NCBI GenBank assembly: GCA_964023205.1
Contig: OZ026842.1
Coordinates: 8,711,407 to 8,775,406, forward strand
Length of the DNA: 64,000 bases
DNA from: Lutraria lutraria
Taxonomy: Eukaryota > Mollusca > Bivalvia > Venerida > Mactridae
Reading direction: 5' to 3'
A program made the position numbers and the translations under genes. Numbering within the stretch: the first letter of the stretch is position 1; each line of letters begins with the position of its first letter. Shown one piece after another: positions 61,784 to 64,000 of this stretch. The notes under the pieces were generated by a model. The model was not told the origin of the DNA, made no database searches, and saw only the letters and a list, made by a program, of their open reading frames with translations.

Positions 61784-64000
61784 TATATCTGTAAGTATTA
61801 AGAACTCTTCAAAATCAAAGGGCGAACTAGATTGAAAGTCACATGAACATTGAACACCATGTTTAAAAGGAAGGGAAACAGAAACTTAGAAACAATAGCG
61901 AACTAAACAGGACGGAAGGAAGAATAATTATCTGAAATCGGGAATAAATCTAAGATCTGAACAGATATTTAGGCTAAATAAATGTCTCATATACAGACCA
62001 TAGGACTTGAACACCATACACGGGGGGGGGGGGGGGGGGGGGGGAATAAAATCCATTATGAATCGTTTCAGAAATTTCGTAATTTCGAACAATCATTTTT
62101 TTAAATTAACGAAAATTTCAGTTTTCGATGTCTCGAAACTCATTTCAACTGACAGTTATATAATCATAACATGTTTAATTGATATAAATCTGAGTGAAAT
62201 TAGCCTTTAAAAGAGATTAGCTGGGTTGCTACAACACAGGCTCGGGTCTTCGGACACTTCGAAAGCAATCAATTGTGTTAGTCGCGCAGTTGTTCCATAC
62301 TAAAATACATGTCTGGTTAGTTTAAACATATTGTAATCAAGAAATGAATGTACAGAAGCGCAAACACAAATACAATTATATACAGATAGATTGGAAAACA
62401 AGCAAGTATTACTTATATCGATTCTGTTCCATGGATGAATTTTCTATAGACATGTTTGCATATAAACAACCAGAAAGTAGGCTTGAACATGGATATATTT
62501 AAAGCTTATTATCCCCGAAAATGTGTCATGATGTCGCCAAAAGGTCACCTATTTCACAGTACGCACCGGTGCAGTCTCTCCCTGTTAGGCGTGGAACCTC
62601 TTTTTTGCTTCAATGTATAATATGGACACGAAGTCACATGTCCGGTTACATGTTACATAAAGTTTTATCTTTATATTCAATTCTTGGAAGTGGTAAGTGA
62701 GGCAGTAGATTTGCAGTTCCTCCTCGGGCCTAATAAAATTATAATATCGCGTTAAAAGGTCAGGTAATCAGAAACATTTTACGCCCTAGTTTAAAACCAC
62801 CCGGACAAATATATTTTAGAAACTACATTTGTTAAGTATAAATTTAACTTCTTTTCATTTGATACAGAACAATTGTATGATTCAGCCATAATGCATGCTC
62901 GTAATTGAAAGCAATTGTTAAGTTCTTCCGGAGTTTGACATTTAGTTATATAATACAACAATAACCATGTAGCAAACATACTTGAGCCTTGAAATATGTC
63001 ATATGAGATTTTTTTATATCATATGAATATGACAAGCCTATCATAAACAGGATGTAAAAGATGAGATTTGATATATTATCATAATTATTATCACCATATA
63101 CAGATAAAATAGACAGCATGTAAGCAAAGAAAACATGTACATCAATTTATAAAGCAAGTTGTTAACTAAAGGAAATTATAGCCACAAAACAGGGCGTTCT
63201 TTAAAGGCATGATAAAGCACATGATAAAGCTAGCATTCTGACAGACAGAGCATTGATACATAGTGATCGATGACAGACGAACACAATGATTTGGGCATAT
63301 GCAAGATTTGTGCGAAGTTAATGTCTTAAATTTACATTGATGGCCAAGAGACAAATGATAATTATGGGGATGTCTGTGGGAACATTTTCCAGAATTCCGT
63401 TTACAATATAGACCTGAATATGGGACCTGGCCCCAGTTTCTCGAACAAAATTGAGTAGAATCTCAATAAGGACTAGTTTCTGTCTAAATATTGTAAATAT
63501 GTCAGGATAAAGTAGTTTAGGTCTGGTGGACAAATTAAGTCTCAAAACCCCATTTTCATTTGAGTCAAAAGTTAATTTCACAAGAACAGACTAAAATTAA
63601 TTTTACTGAATTATACCATGTCAAGAGACTAAACCTTGGTTGAAATTGTGGGAAATGGTTATAAGACTATCTTTGTACATTCTTTTAATACCACATTCTG
63701 AATTGTAAACTATAAAATCGAGAAATGTATGATTTAATAAATAAGATGAGCTTGAGCAAAAACTTAAGTTTTCTGTGAAACTGGGGTCAAGTGTTTAAAA
63801 GCTTTCAATACAACAGTCTCAGATCAGCTAGACTACGGAATATAATGCATATAGTCAGCATACACTAAACCTTTCTTTATCAATTGGCCAACTGACGGTA
63901 GTGTCACAATCGATGTGTTTTACATGTGGAAAGTATTGATGTTACATATACAATCAGCTGTATTGATTCTAATCACACACGTCACGTAAAAACAATGGCT
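61784..64000. other. Intergenic to window end
   Basis: No supported gene. A run of 23 G residues lies at 62022-62044. Any ninth ligand gene would have to start beyond the window. Confidence 0.45.
62022..62044 (+). repeat. Poly(G) run of 23
   Basis: Twenty-three consecutive G residues, which could form a G-quadruplex. Length is likely polymorphic or an assembly estimate. The frame that crosses it, with a run of glycines, is an artefact. Confidence 0.9.

Noticed and set aside
62007..62210. ORF with a glycine run
   Set aside because: The run is the poly(G) tract; the rest has no recognisable features.

Overview
The window looks like nuclear DNA of a bivalve mollusc. It is AT-rich, its genes are split by GT-AG introns, and it carries a tRNA-derived SINE and an interspersed repeat with a GACGCAC tail, both of types I know from bivalve genomes. 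Genus and species cannot be read from it. All splice models were built by eye from reading frame, intron phase and splice signals; no transcript data were available.

The main content is a head-to-tail cluster of eight genes, all on the + strand, for ligands of the tumour necrosis factor superfamily (TNFSF): a 3' fragment at 283-689, then 7917-11532, 18299-20760, 23910-25832, 28381-31283, 33782-36988, 46293-49244 and 53121-59268. Each complete model encodes a type II membrane protein: short cytoplasmic tail, one membrane helix, a stalk with a Cys pair, and a TNF homology domain carried almost entirely by the last exon. Every last exon follows a phase 1 intron.

Two architectures are interleaved. 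Clade A (genes 2, 4, 7, 8) has three exons: a membrane exon ending in phase 0, a 148-202 nt coiled stalk exon ending in an M-[KR]-P-x-A motif (first strand of the TNF fold), and the domain exon. Clade B (genes 3, 5, 6; gene 1 by domain sequence) has a 34-37 nt mini-exon, an 84-108 nt exon and the domain exon. Genes 1, 3 and 5 have a Cys exactly 23 residues before the conserved Asp of the late domain motif, close to where TRAIL carries its zinc-binding Cys.

Genes 7 and 8 are the youngest pair. Their last exons and flanking introns and 3' sequence are almost identical over about 1.24 kb, while exons 1 and 2 have diverged strongly. This suggests gene conversion or a partial duplication, with edges at a palindromic MITE and a tRNA-like sequence.

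The space between and inside the genes is rich in small mobile elements: a five-copy pogo/Tigger-like MITE family, a piggyBac-like 114 bp palindrome, a 506 bp Mutator-like MITE with a 9 bp target duplication just upstream of the gene 7 ATG, a foldback-like element and a SINE. Tandem arrays flank gene 6 and sit on the exon 1 splice donor of gene 5. The gaps at 11.5-18.3, 20.8-23.9, 25.8-28.4, 38.8-43.9, 49.2-53.1 and 59.8-64 kb show no gene I can support.
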